From: Ferrimonas marina
GTDB lineage: Bacteria > Pseudomonadota > Gammaproteobacteria > Enterobacterales > Shewanellaceae
Direction: 5' to 3'
DNA: 64,000 bases
Assembly (NCBI RefSeq): GCF_900129905.1
Contig: NZ_FQXG01000009.1
Coordinates: 1 to 64,000 of the forward strand
A program made the position numbers and the translations under genes. The notes under the pieces are model-generated. The model searched no databases and was not told where the DNA came from. It saw only the letters and a list, made by a program, of their open reading frames with translations. Below are positions 43,452 to 52,495 of this stretch, one piece after another. How positions within the stretch are numbered: position 1 is the first letter of the stretch; every line of letters starts with the position of its first letter.

Positions 43452-44703
43452 CGGCTTACTGTTTTTCCTGCTGACCCTGGTTTGGCCGGCAGCGGCCAAT
43501 GACCCCCAGGTGCTTGCGCTGCTGGATAATCGCTTCCGCATCGATCACGCGGTAGAGCAGGTTACCTTGTTGGTGCGCCGTGAAAACGGCAGTGCCCCGG
43601 TGGTGGTAGTGCAGCCCAACGGCAGTAAGTGGTACATCAACCGACACCCTGAGAGCGTACGTTGGAGCGCCACCGACAGCAGCGACATGATCCTGGTGGA
43701 TAACCCCACCCCGGGGCCCTGGCAGCTGATTGGCGCGGTGGATCAAGGCTCAGAGATCCGACTGATGAGCGACGTCAAGCTGCATCATGAGCCTTTCCCC
43801 AGCAAGCTGTTCCGGGGTCAGCGGCTGAAGCTGACCGCGGAGATCGCCGGCGACAGTGAGCGCATCGAAATGCGTGACTTCTATGCCCAGCTGGCCTGGA
43901 AGGTACAACTGCGCAGCGCCAACCGTGCCGGCGATGAGAACTTTGCCTCCGGCCCTTACGACATCGGTACCTATTACGATGACGGCTCGGGCCTGGATGA
44001 GCGCCCCCACGATGGGATCTTTACCGCCAACCTGGACTTTGATTACCCCACCGGTCTGTACGAGTTGCAGATGACGGTTGAGAACCCGGTATTCAGCCGG
44101 CAAAGCCGTCAGCCGATCCTGGTGGTGCCTCAGCCGCTGCGCTTGCGGGTCGACGGCAGCCTGGAAAGTGGCTATCAACTGCATGTCAGCATCGAGCCGG
44201 AAATCCTGCCGCAGCAGGTGCACCTGGCCCTGACCGTACACACCCCGGAGCAGCAGCGGATCGATCTGCCGCTGCAGCCCACTCAGCTGGAGCAAAGCTG
44301 GGCCCTGCCCATGCTCAGTGAGTTGGGGGGCTACAGCATCAGCGGCCAGGTGGCTGGCACCACTGGCGGTCGTGAGGAGTTCTTCCTCGAGCTGCCTCAG
44401 CTGCACCTCTTTGTTGCGCCGGCGGCGCCGGAGCCCTTAAGTCACGAAGCGATGACGGACCTGGCCTTCGAGCAGGCCGAGGTCGACGAGCAGCAAGCCC
44501 GTGAGCGTGTATTGTGGGTGGTCGGTGGCATTAACCTGGCACTGCTGGTTTTGGGTGGCGTCGGGCTGGGCCTCTGGTTGCGCCGTCAGCGTCAACATCA
44601 GGCCCGTCAGGCGCAACCGGAGCCGGAGGCGGAACTGACCCCGGAAGAGGTGGATCTTTCGGCCCTGGTCAGTGACTTGGCGCCAGAAACTAAGCAGTCT
44701 TAG
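43426..44703 (+). CDS. TIGR03503 family membrane-anchored protein
   Basis: A 425-residue protein with a signal peptide (LLFFLLTLVWPAAAN), a long beta-rich external region resembling von Willebrand/Ig-like repeats, and one membrane segment near residue 373 (VVGGINLALLVLGGVGLGLWL) followed by a short acidic cytoplasmic tail. This matches TIGR03503, a family found after dnaQ in Alteromonadales and Vibrionales. Function unknown. The ATG lies within the end of dnaQ and has GGAGG before it. Confidence 0.75.
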   Translation: MRCGSVSRNGLLFFLLTLVWPAAANDPQVLALLDNRFRIDHAVEQVTLLVRRENGSAPVVVVQPNGSKWYINRHPESVRWSATDSSDMILVDNPTPGPWQLIGAVDQGSEIRLMSDVKLHHEPFPSKLFRGQRLKLTAEIAGDSERIEMRDFYAQLAWKVQLRSANRAGDENFASGPYDIGTYYDDGSGLDERPHDGIFTANLDFDYPTGLYELQMTVENPVFSRQSRQPILVVPQPLRLRVDGSLESGYQLHVSIEPEILPQQVHLALTVHTPEQQRIDLPLQPTQLEQSWALPMLSELGGYSISGQVAGTTGGREEFFLELPQLHLFVAPAAPEPLSHEAMTDLAFEQAEVDEQQARERVLWVVGGINLALLVLGGVGLGLWLRRQRQHQARQAQPEPEAELTPEEVDLSALVSDLAPETKQS

Positions 44704-44764
44704 TCGCTTCTTTGAGCGCCTGGCTAAAAAGTAGCGACTTGGCATCCAAATTGGCAAAAACCGG

Positions 44765-44793
44765 TTGACGCTCTTGGGAGCGGACCGTAATAT
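44765..44793 (+). promoter_or_regulatory. Promoter of the tRNA-Asp cluster
   Basis: TTGACG, 17 bases, TAATAT, then GCGCCTC, a GC-rich discriminator typical of stable-RNA promoters. The first tRNA starts about 40 bases downstream, so the three tRNAs are probably one transcript. Confidence 0.78.
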
Positions 44794-44834
44794 GCGCCTC
44801 GTCTTCCGGGGCAACGCCTCAGGAAGCACGGTGC

Positions 44835-44911
44835 GGAGTGGTAGTTCAGTTGGTTAGAATACCGGCCTGTCACGCCGGGGGTCGCGGGTTCGAGTCCCGT
44901 CCACTCCGCCA
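44835..44911 (+). tRNA. tRNA-Asp(GTC) copy 1
   Basis: 77 bases with acceptor stem GGAGTGG/CCACTCC, anticodon GTC at 44869-44871, T-arm GTTCGAGTC and encoded CCA. It closely resembles E. coli tRNA-Asp. Confidence 0.97.
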
Positions 44912-44928
44912 TTTATTTACGCTCTTCG

Positions 44929-44987
44929 GAGCAACAGGGGATTGAGACCACGCCAGGCTCAGTCAGCTGTCTAAACCAGTTTTGTGC
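44929..44987 (+). repeat. Intergenic repeat between tRNA-Asp genes
   Basis: The spacer between tRNA-Asp 1 and 2, with the segment AGGGGATTGAGACCACGCCA through CCAGTTTTGTGC, recurs exactly between copies 2 and 3 (45120-45172). Tandem duplication of tRNA plus spacer is the likely cause. Confidence 0.85.
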
Positions 44988-45064
44988 GGAGTGGTAGTTC
45001 AGTTGGTTAGAATACCGGCCTGTCACGCCGGGGGTCGCGGGTTCGAGTCCCGTCCACTCCGCCA
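44988..45064 (+). tRNA. tRNA-Asp(GTC) copy 2
   Basis: Identical to copy 1, with anticodon GTC and encoded CCA. No terminator separates it from copies 1 and 3. Confidence 0.97.
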
Positions 45065-45172
45065 TCTATTTTGATGTTTCGATTTAGTCGAGACATTGGC
45101 AAAGCGAAAGCGACGCCAACAGGGGATTGAGACCACGCCAGGCTCAGTCAGCTGTCTAAACCAGTTTTGTGC

Positions 45173-45249
45173 GGAGTGGTAGTTCAGTTGGTTAGAATAC
45201 CGGCCTGTCACGCCGGGGGTCGCGGGTTCGAGTCCCGTCCACTCCGCCA
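45173..45249 (+). tRNA. tRNA-Asp(GTC) copy 3
   Basis: Identical to copies 1 and 2 and to the partial tRNA at window position 1. It is followed by the same terminator as the partial copy. Confidence 0.97.
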
Positions 45250-45260
45250 TCTATAAGTCA

Positions 45261-45291
45261 AAAAGGCTCTGTCGAAAGACAGAGCCTTTTT
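45261..45291 (+). terminator. Terminator of the tRNA-Asp cluster
   Basis: Same stem AGGCTCTGTC/GACAGAGCCT and T run as at 61-90. Confidence 0.9.
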
Positions 45292-46140
45292 GCATTCTTG
45301 GAGTTCGATGAGTGGGCGGTTCAGCGACCCGTAAGCGCTGGGCACCATCAACCCATCCATGGTGCACCCCTCCGCTCGGCGTCCTGCCTCGCGCTCAAGC
45401 GCTGCGTTGCTGCTGCGGTTCGCACTTGTTGTATTGCCAACAACACCTCCATGTGGCGGTGCCCTGTCGGCGTCCTGCCTTCACCTCAGCGAACTGCGAA
45501 GCTGCGCTTCGGTTCCGCTTCGCCCGCCATCTATAAATGACAAGGAAATGGTAGAGACGCCGCTACGGGGCACCACGCCCATAGGTTCGTTCTGCCAATT
45601 GTGCTAACGACACCTCCCTGTAGCACCCCCCAGGCTACCTTCCCTGGTAGCCGCTTCGGGCCTGCGTCGCTGCTGTGGTTCGCACTTGGTGTATTGCCAA
45701 CAACACCTCCATGTGGCGGTGCCCTGTCGGCGTCCTGCCTCCACCTCAGCGAACTGCGAAGCTGCGCTTCGGTTCCGCTTCGCCCGCCATCTATTTCGAT
45801 AAAGCCTCATCTTCGGATGAGGCTTTTTTCGTTGTTATTTAGAAATTGGAGTTGGAGTGGACGGTGCAGTGGTTCGTGCCTGGTCTACATGAACAACACG
45901 TCCTTGTGGGATCCCTCCTGTCGCCATCCCTGGCTCCACCTCAGCGAACTGCGATGCTACGCATCGGTTTCGCTTGGCCCCTGGTGAATCTCTCCTGTCG
46001 GATTCCTGCCTCCACCTCGCCAGACTGCGATACTTCCTATCGGTTCAGGCTTGCCCTGTCTCCGCGTTCGAGCACTGCGTCGCTTTGCGACGGTCGCTCT
46101 CACCCTGCCTCCACCTCGCTTAGCTGCGAAGCTCGCCATC
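45292..46140 (+). repeat. tRNA-Asp-flanking hairpin repeat array 2
   Basis: No credible gene is seen. Two-part hairpins of the same family as at 91-1050 lie at 45488-45519, 45748-45779, 45943-45974, 46019-46050 and 46070-46099, with a truncated copy near 46118. The inner stems are CGAAGC/GCTTCG in the first two, CGATGC/GCATCG in the third, CGATA/TATCG in the fourth and CGTCGC/GCGACG in the fifth, so paired changes keep the fold. Other hairpins are GGCTACC TTCCCT GGTAGCC (about 45633) and GCACCAT...ATGGTGC (about 45342). Bases 45361-45530 match 237-406 almost fully. Near 45855 GGAGTGGACGGTGCAGTGG resembles the tRNA-Asp 5' end. Confidence 0.8.
45801..45829 (+). terminator. Rho-independent terminator inside hairpin array 2
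   Basis: AAAGCCTCATC TTC GGATGAGGCTTTTTT closes the repeat unit that ends in CGCCCGCCATCTAT. Confidence 0.88.
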
Positions 46141-46314
46141 TTTCTCGGCCAATCGCTGCGCTGCTGCCAAGCGCTCGAGTCCAGTGATGTTCAGTGCTAA
46201 GCCTGTGATGTCAGCATGAGGCGCTCTTTTTAGGGCTTTAATGGCGGAAATTTAAGAGGTTACCGGAAGAATTCCGATTTTCTTCATAAGCTTAAAGCTG
46301 CTCCCTTTTCGCCA

Positions 46315-49300
46315 ATGGATCCGGACGACTCGGTTATGGAATCTCGAACCCGACAGCAATTGGACAGCGCCCGGCAGGAGTTGCTGGATATGGGGCTGCG
46401 CGGCAATGCGCTGCTCAGCTTCCGACACTCGGCTCGCCGTACCCTGGAGATCCTTGATGAGTCACCTCAGCCCCTGTACGACGCTCTGGTGGAGCAAGGC
46501 AAGGCGCTGAGCTTTGCGCCGCTGCCACCGCCCTGGGACGCAGAGCAGGCTGAAACCCCCAGCGAGGAGGCCCTGGTCAAACATCTGGACGCACTCAAGG
46601 GGGAGAAGCGACACCAGGACCGTTTGTTGCAAACCCGGCTCAAGCCCAAGCCACTGGATACCCGGTTGCGACGCATCGCCAATGAGGCTCAAAGCTGCAT
46701 CCAGGAGATGGGGATCGACATCCTCTACCTGGCGCTCGGTTTCCTGCACTGGCGCTCAGAGCCGGACCAGGTCCGCCGTGCCCCCTTGGTGCTTATCCCG
46801 GTTCGCCTGCAGCGCAATGATGCCCGTAGTCGCTATCAACTGGTCTACAGCGGCACCGAGCTTGGGGAAAACCTGGTACTGGAGGCCAAGCTGGCCAGCG
46901 ACTTCGACCTGACCCTGCCTCGCTTTGACAGTGAGACATCGCTGCAAAGCTACTTCGACCAAGTGGCTGAGGCCGTTGCCGGGGAATCTCAATGGCAGGT
47001 GGCACCGCAGGAGCTGGCCCTGGGCTTTTTCGCCTTTGGTAAGTTCCGCATGTATCAGGACCTGAGTCAGGACCAATGGGGCCTGGAGCAGCTCGAGGGT
47101 TCGCTGCTTAATCGGCTGTTTGACCAAGGCTTTGCCCCCATTGAGCCGGAGTCTGCCGACACGCCTCTTTGCCTGATCAAGGACGCCGATGCCAGCCAGT
47201 CGGAAGCGGTGCAGGCCAGTGGTCAGGCTGAGGGGCTGGTCATCCAGGGCCCGCCAGGCACCGGCAAGTCCCAGACCATCAGCAACATCATTGGCCAGGC
47301 ACTATCAGAGGACAAAAGCGTGCTGTTCGTGTCGGAAAAGATGGCGGCCCTGGAGGTGGTGAAACGACGCCTGGATGCCTGTCACCTGGGCCATGCGGTG
47401 CTGGAGCTGCACAGCCACAAGAGTAACAAGCGCTCGGTTCTCAGCTCCATCGCCGATGCGTTGGCCCAGGGGCAGCCGCAATCACCGGATCGCACCGAGC
47501 AGTGGCAGCAGCTTGAGCAGCTGGAACAACAGCTGGCTCGTTACGCCGATAAGGTCAATCAGCCAGTAGGACAGAGCGGCGTCCCCTTCGCCGATGCGGT
47601 GGCTGAGGCCATGAGTTTGCGGCAGCAGCACGGCGATGATCTGCCCAAGGTGCCATTTCATGCCATCTCCGGTTGGGATGAAAGCCAGTACCGAGCCCAG
47701 CTTCAGGATACAGAGGCATTGGTGGCTCAGTTGGAAAAGATGGGGCCGCCGTGCGATCACCCTTTTGCCGGCAGCGAGCTGCAAAGCTTCTCGCCTCAGC
47801 TGGAACAGCACCTGTCAATGAGATTGGCCAGTGCCGAGGGACGACTGAAGGGGCTGCTGAGCAAGTTAAACACGCTTAGTGAAGCCATGGCCATCGCACC
47901 GGCCGACAGCTTAAACGAAGCCGAGCGGCTGCTGCTAACCGCCAGACAATGGCAACAGGCGCCGGACCTCAGCGGGGTTGAGAGTGATGACCCCCAGTGG
48001 TCAGACCCGCAAATCCTGGCACAGATCGGCCAGGGGCAGCGCTTGCAGGCGTTAACGGGCAGTATCGAGCAGCGCTTTGTCCCCACCATGGTATCTCAGC
48101 CTGTGCTGTCATTACGCCAACAACTGCAGGCCTCGGTGGGCAAGTGGTGGCGCTGGCTCAGCCCAGGCTATCACCGCGCCAAGCAGCAGCTTACAGGCTT
48201 GCTGCGTACGCCCTTGAGCCAGGGGCCGGGTCAATGGGTGCAGTGGTTGGATGAGGTGCTGGAGTATCAAAAGCTCGAACAGGAACTGGCGGGGCACAGC
48301 GAGCGGATGGGCAGTCTGTTTGGACAGCATTGGCGGGGTCAGGACAGCGACTGGCCCCTGCTTCAGGCCCAGGCAACCTGGCTGGAGCACTACCACGGTC
48401 TGAGTCAGCGAGACCAGGTGGACCCGGAGCTGCTGTTGTCTATCCGTCAGGACGACGCCAGCCCCTTGCCGGAGGGGGCCTTGGCCGGGGCCGAGCATCA
48501 CATGGAGCAATGGCAGCAAGCGGTGGAGTCGCTGAGCCAGCTGCTGCAATATCGGGCGTTAATCGAGGACAGCGAACGCAGTTGGCCCCAGTGGCAGCAA
48601 TTGCTTGGACAGTGGCAGCAGGCCGAGGGGCTGTATGAACTGGCCCGATTCAATCAGCTGCGCCATCAGCTCAACCTGGCGGGTCTGGCAACCCTGACCT
48701 CCAAGGCCTTCCGCTGGCGGGAAGCGCCAGAGCGTTTGTGCCATGGCTTGGCACTGAGCTGGTACGAGGGCTGGGCGGCCTACGCCTATGAACATGAGCC
48801 GGAGCTGAGCCTGTTTGACCGGCTGAGTCAGGAGCGGGCCGCAGCGCAGTATCGCAACCTGGCGGGGCAGGCCCAGGGCTTTCATCAGGAGGCGCTAACC
48901 GCGCGACTGTATCAGCACCTTCCCAGCGCCATGGCCCGGGGCGAGGTGGCACTGCTGCGCAAAGAGTGCAGCAAGAAGCGCCGTCATCTGCCCATTCGTC
49001 AGCTGATGAGCAAAGCGGGCAGGGCGGTACAGCAGATCAAACCGGTGTTTATGATGAGCCCCATGTCGGTGGCGACCTATCTGCCCGCCGAGGCGATGGA
49101 GTTTGATCTGGTGGTGTTTGATGAAGCCTCCCAGGTGAAGGTGGCGGACGCCCTTGGCGCTCTGCTGCGCGGGCGTCAGGCCATCGTGGTGGGGGATACC
49201 CAGCAGATGCCACCCACCGACTTCTTTCAACGTGCCTTCGAGTTGGATGACGAAGCGGCCCTGGACAGCGACAGCGCCGACGTGGAGAGCATCCTCAGCC

Positions 49301-50961
49301 TGTTTTTGACCAAAGGCGCACCACAGCGCATGCTGCGCTGGCATTACCGCAGCCGCGACGAGTCGTTGATCGCCGTTTCCAACCAGGCCTTCTACCAAAA
49401 CCGTCTGGTGGTGTTCCCCAGTGCCGGCCAGGACCCCGACGCTGCCGGCCTCTCCCTCACCCACCTGCCCAACACCCAGTACCAGCGAGGCAGCAGCCGC
49501 ACCAACCCCGAGGAGGCCAGTGCCGTGGCGCAAGCGGTGATGCACCATGCCCAGCAGCGACCACAGCGAAGCCTGGGGGTGGTGGCCTTCAGCACCGCAC
49601 AGCGTGAGGCGATCATTGAAGCGTTGGAGTCCCTGCGTCAGGCGTCACCGCAGCTTGAGCCCTTTTTCCAGCAGCATGAAGAGGAGCCGTTCTTTGTCAA
49701 AAACCTGGAGAACGTCCAGGGAGATGAACGGGACAGCATCTTCATCAGCCTGGGCTACGGCCGCAGTGAGGATGGGGCGTTGCGGCAGAACTTTGGTCCA
49801 CTTAACCAGCAGGGCGGGGAGCGTCGCCTGAACGTGTTGATCACCCGGGCGCGTCGACAGATGCGGGTATTCAGCAACTTTATCGCCGATGAGTTAACGG
49901 TGACGGAGAACACCCCACAAGGGGTTCGCGCCTTGCAGCAGTTCTTGCGCTTTGCCGCCGATCCCCGTCAGGTGCAGGCTCAGGCGGCGGTCAGCCAGCC
50001 CGGTGGGGCCCTGGCGCGTTGGCTGCACCAGCAGGCCGCCCAGCAGCATACTGGGCAGACATTGGGGGATATGGGCACCTGCGGCGTTTACATCGACGCG
50101 GCCCTGGCCGACAGTCACCAGCCTCACCGCTACTTGTTGGCGGTTGAGGGGGATGGCCGCAACTATGCCAGTGCCGCCTCGGTGTACGATCGGGAACGCA
50201 CCCGGCCGGCGGTACTGGAGGGGCTGGGTTGGCGTCGTTATCGGAGCTGGAGTGTGGACTGGTATCGTCAGCCTATTACCGAGCAGGAGCGACTTAATCG
50301 GGCCATTGCCGAGGCTCAGGCCGCCGCGCAGCAGCCTTTGGACAGCGAGGTCGAACCGGCAGCATCGGCCCAGGGGGCGGAGATTGTTCGCTTGGCACCG
50401 GCCCCCAACAGCGCCTTGACCCAGCCCTACCAGGCCTTCGATCCCCGCGTGCTTCGCCCCCGCACCGCTTGGGAGCTGACCGAGGACAGCCAGTTGCAGA
50501 GCGAGCTGATGCAGATCTTGGCGCTGGAATCGCCGATCCACGAGAAGCGGCTGGTGTCGCTGATCTGCCAGGCCTATGGGCTCTCCCGGGCCAGCAGCAA
50601 GATCCGTGAGCGGGTGGAGCGGCTGTTGACCAGCGCCAAGCCCAGCCCGGGCCAGCAAGCCCCCTTCTGGTTTCATCCGGAGCAGGGGGTACGGGTACGG
50701 GACCGTACCGGGTTGGAGGCGCCGCTGCGCAAACTGGAGTGGATCAGCGATGCCGAGCTGTCCCAGGCGCTGTTGCTGGCGGTGGAGCACAGCCTGCAGA
50801 TCCGGTCAGAGGCGGCGATGGACTTGGCGATGGACCTGCTCGGGTTCCAGCGCTTATCCGCCAGTGCCAAGTCACGATTGGCGCTCTGTCTGGCCCAGCT
50901 GCTGGACTCCGGGCGGCTGCAGCAGCAGGGCGAAACCCTGTCGCTGGCGGCCAGTCAGTAG
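46315..50961 (+). CDS. DUF4011/SF1 helicase/Vsr-like nuclease/DUF3320 protein
   Basis: A 1548-residue multidomain protein. An N-terminal DUF4011-like region (about 10-200, with LLDMGLRGNALLSFR and a GIDILYLALGFLHW segment) precedes a superfamily 1 helicase of the COG1112 type. Walker A is GPPGTGKS (312-319), Walker B VVFDEASQ with DEAS at 936-939, motif III GDTQQMPP (960-967), and RWHYRSRDE then LNVLITRARRQM follow. A Vsr/MTES_1575-like nuclease segment (about 1255-1312) has Asp1261, AVEGDG with Glu1278 and Asp1280, and DRERTRPAVLEGLGW. The end (about 1400-1545) is DUF3320-like. Between Walker A and B lies a long helical insertion. This architecture is common in defence islands, so an anti-phage or DNA-processing role is inferred. 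The ATG at 46336 is an alternative start. It stands alone, with codon use like the host's. Confidence 0.85.
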   Translation: MDPDDSVMESRTRQQLDSARQELLDMGLRGNALLSFRHSARRTLEILDESPQPLYDALVEQGKALSFAPLPPPWDAEQAETPSEEALVKHLDALKGEKRHQDRLLQTRLKPKPLDTRLRRIANEAQSCIQEMGIDILYLALGFLHWRSEPDQVRRAPLVLIPVRLQRNDARSRYQLVYSGTELGENLVLEAKLASDFDLTLPRFDSETSLQSYFDQVAEAVAGESQWQVAPQELALGFFAFGKFRMYQDLSQDQWGLEQLEGSLLNRLFDQGFAPIEPESADTPLCLIKDADASQSEAVQASGQAEGLVIQGPPGTGKSQTISNIIGQALSEDKSVLFVSEKMAALEVVKRRLDACHLGHAVLELHSHKSNKRSVLSSIADALAQGQPQSPDRTEQWQQLEQLEQQLARYADKVNQPVGQSGVPFADAVAEAMSLRQQHGDDLPKVPFHAISGWDESQYRAQLQDTEALVAQLEKMGPPCDHPFAGSELQSFSPQLEQHLSMRLASAEGRLKGLLSKLNTLSEAMAIAPADSLNEAERLLLTARQWQQAPDLSGVESDDPQWSDPQILAQIGQGQRLQALTGSIEQRFVPTMVSQPVLSLRQQLQASVGKWWRWLSPGYHRAKQQLTGLLRTPLSQGPGQWVQWLDEVLEYQKLEQELAGHSERMGSLFGQHWRGQDSDWPLLQAQATWLEHYHGLSQRDQVDPELLLSIRQDDASPLPEGALAGAEHHMEQWQQAVESLSQLLQYRALIEDSERSWPQWQQLLGQWQQAEGLYELARFNQLRHQLNLAGLATLTSKAFRWREAPERLCHGLALSWYEGWAAYAYEHEPELSLFDRLSQERAAAQYRNLAGQAQGFHQEALTARLYQHLPSAMARGEVALLRKECSKKRRHLPIRQLMSKAGRAVQQIKPVFMMSPMSVATYLPAEAMEFDLVVFDEASQVKVADALGALLRGRQAIVVGDTQQMPPTDFFQRAFELDDEAALDSDSADVESILSLFLTKGAPQRMLRWHYRSRDESLIAVSNQAFYQNRLVVFPSAGQDPDAAGLSLTHLPNTQYQRGSSRTNPEEASAVAQAVMHHAQQRPQRSLGVVAFSTAQREAIIEALESLRQASPQLEPFFQQHEEEPFFVKNLENVQGDERDSIFISLGYGRSEDGALRQNFGPLNQQGGERRLNVLITRARRQMRVFSNFIADELTVTENTPQGVRALQQFLRFAADPRQVQAQAAVSQPGGALARWLHQQAAQQHTGQTLGDMGTCGVYIDAALADSHQPHRYLLAVEGDGRNYASAASVYDRERTRPAVLEGLGWRRYRSWSVDWYRQPITEQERLNRAIAEAQAAAQQPLDSEVEPAASAQGAEIVRLAPAPNSALTQPYQAFDPRVLRPRTAWELTEDSQLQSELMQILALESPIHEKRLVSLICQAYGLSRASSKIRERVERLLTSAKPSPGQQAPFWFHPEQGVRVRDRTGLEAPLRKLEWISDAELSQALLLAVEHSLQIRSEAAMDLAMDLLGFQRLSASAKSRLALCLAQLLDSGRLQQQGETLSLAASQ

Positions 50962-50967
50962 GCGCTG

Positions 50968-52428
50968 CTACAGCAGTGGCGCGAACATGTAGAAGAACTG
51001 CTCAGTCAGCTTCTTGTTGAGCGGGCGCTGCTGCCAGAGGTGATGATCCAGCTGATAGGAGTGATTGCGGTAGCTGGCCATCAGCTCGGTCAGCTCGGAG
51101 CAAAAGTCCGGATCATCCACCGCCAGGGTTACCTCACTGTTGAGCTGCAGGCTGCGCATATCCAGGTTAACCGTGCCGATCAGGCAGTGGTCATCGTCAA
51201 TCAACACCGCCTTGGTGTGCAGCAGGCCGCCCTGGAATCGGTAGATCCGCACACCCGCCCGCAGCAGCTCCTCGAAGTAGCTACGGCTGGCCCACTCCAC
51301 CATGGTGGAGTCGTTCTTGTCCGGCAGGATAAGGTCCACCCGGATGCCACTTTGCGCTGCGGTAACCAGCGCCTCCATCAGGTGCTCTGAGGGGACAAAG
51401 TAAGGGGTACAGAGGGTCACGCTGCGACGGGCGTGGAAGATCCCCAGCAACAGGGTTTTCTGTATCACGGTTTCCGGCAGCGCCGGGCCTGAGGGGATCA
51501 CCTGCACCGTGTGGTTATGGTTGGCGCTGCCCAGCGGCGGTGTTGCTGTGGGCAGCCGGTCCAGCAGGCAGTCGCCGCCTTCCACCTGCCAGTCCCAGGC
51601 TTGCAGTGCGGCCAGGGTGGGCACGGCGGGGCCGGTGACCCGCACCATCACGTCGATCCACTCGCCAACACCGGCACCCTGCTTGAAGCAGCGGGGATCC
51701 ACCAGGTTCATCGAGCCGGTATAGCCGATTTGGTGGTCAATGGTGATGATCTTACGGTGCTGGCGCAGATCCATGCGCCGCAAGAACATGCGGAACATGT
51801 TTACCGCCAGGGCCTTGGATACCTGGATGCCGGACTGGCGCATCCGCTTGGGCCAGTCGGTACGGAAGAAATCGCGGCTGCCACTGGCGTCCAGCAGCAG
51901 GTACACCTCCACCCCTCGCTCGCTGGCGGCGATCAGCGCTTCGGCCACCTCGTCGGCGCGGCCGCCGGGGTGCCAGATGTAAAACTCCAGCTGCAGGTGG
52001 CGCTGGGCTTCTCCAATGTCCTTGATGATGGCATCGAAGATGTCGTCCGGGGTGCTGATCAGGGTCAGATCATTGCCCAGGGTACTGGGGATCCCCAACT
52101 GGTTAAAACACAGGGCGTGGATAGGGTGGGCGTTCGGGCCCATGTTGCCCTGGTATTGGCGATGATCCCGCTCGATCAGCTGAAACCAGTCGCGGTAGCC
52201 GGAGAAGATCTGCAGCGCCCGGCTGCGACGGCTTCGGCCCAGGTTGGCCTCGCCAAACAGCAGGTAGAGGGCAACGCCGAACAGCGGCAGGATGAAGATG
52301 ATCAGCAACCAGGCGGCGGAGACACCCACGGCGCGGCGCTTGAGCGCAATGCGCAGCGACACCCCGGCGACGATCACCCAGTAGAGCGCCACGCTCAACC
52401 AGCCCGCGATCAGATAGATCTTGTCCAT
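50968..52428 (-). CDS. cls: Cardiolipin synthase
   Basis: A 486-residue inner-membrane phospholipase D-fold enzyme making cardiolipin. Two N-terminal membrane segments (LSVALYWVIVAGVSLRIAL and AAWLLIIFILPLFGVALYLLFG) precede two HKD motifs, HRKIITIDHQIGYTGSMN and HTKAVLIDDDHCLIGTVN. Length and ends match ClsA. It converges on the helicase gene with six bases between the stops. Confidence 0.93.
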   Translation of the reverse strand: MDKIYLIAGWLSVALYWVIVAGVSLRIALKRRAVGVSAAWLLIIFILPLFGVALYLLFGEANLGRSRRSRALQIFSGYRDWFQLIERDHRQYQGNMGPNAHPIHALCFNQLGIPSTLGNDLTLISTPDDIFDAIIKDIGEAQRHLQLEFYIWHPGGRADEVAEALIAASERGVEVYLLLDASGSRDFFRTDWPKRMRQSGIQVSKALAVNMFRMFLRRMDLRQHRKIITIDHQIGYTGSMNLVDPRCFKQGAGVGEWIDVMVRVTGPAVPTLAALQAWDWQVEGGDCLLDRLPTATPPLGSANHNHTVQVIPSGPALPETVIQKTLLLGIFHARRSVTLCTPYFVPSEHLMEALVTAAQSGIRVDLILPDKNDSTMVEWASRSYFEELLRAGVRIYRFQGGLLHTKAVLIDDDHCLIGTVNLDMRSLQLNSEVTLAVDDPDFCSELTELMASYRNHSYQLDHHLWQQRPLNKKLTEQFFYMFAPLL

Positions 52429-52495
52429 GCCATCCCGTTTTATAAAAGCAAACTCAATAATTTAAGTCGAAGAGCCCTGGTCAGACAAGTGTTTG

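Noticed and set aside
45298-46187. Open frames of 60-128 codons in hairpin array 2
   Set aside because: Same reason: repeat-derived, overlapping each other in several frames, with internal transcription terminators.
46315-52428. Two-gene defence system of helicase plus phospholipase D protein
   Set aside because: The adjacent PLD-fold gene is convergent and is a full-length ordinary cardiolipin synthase with two N-terminal membrane segments.
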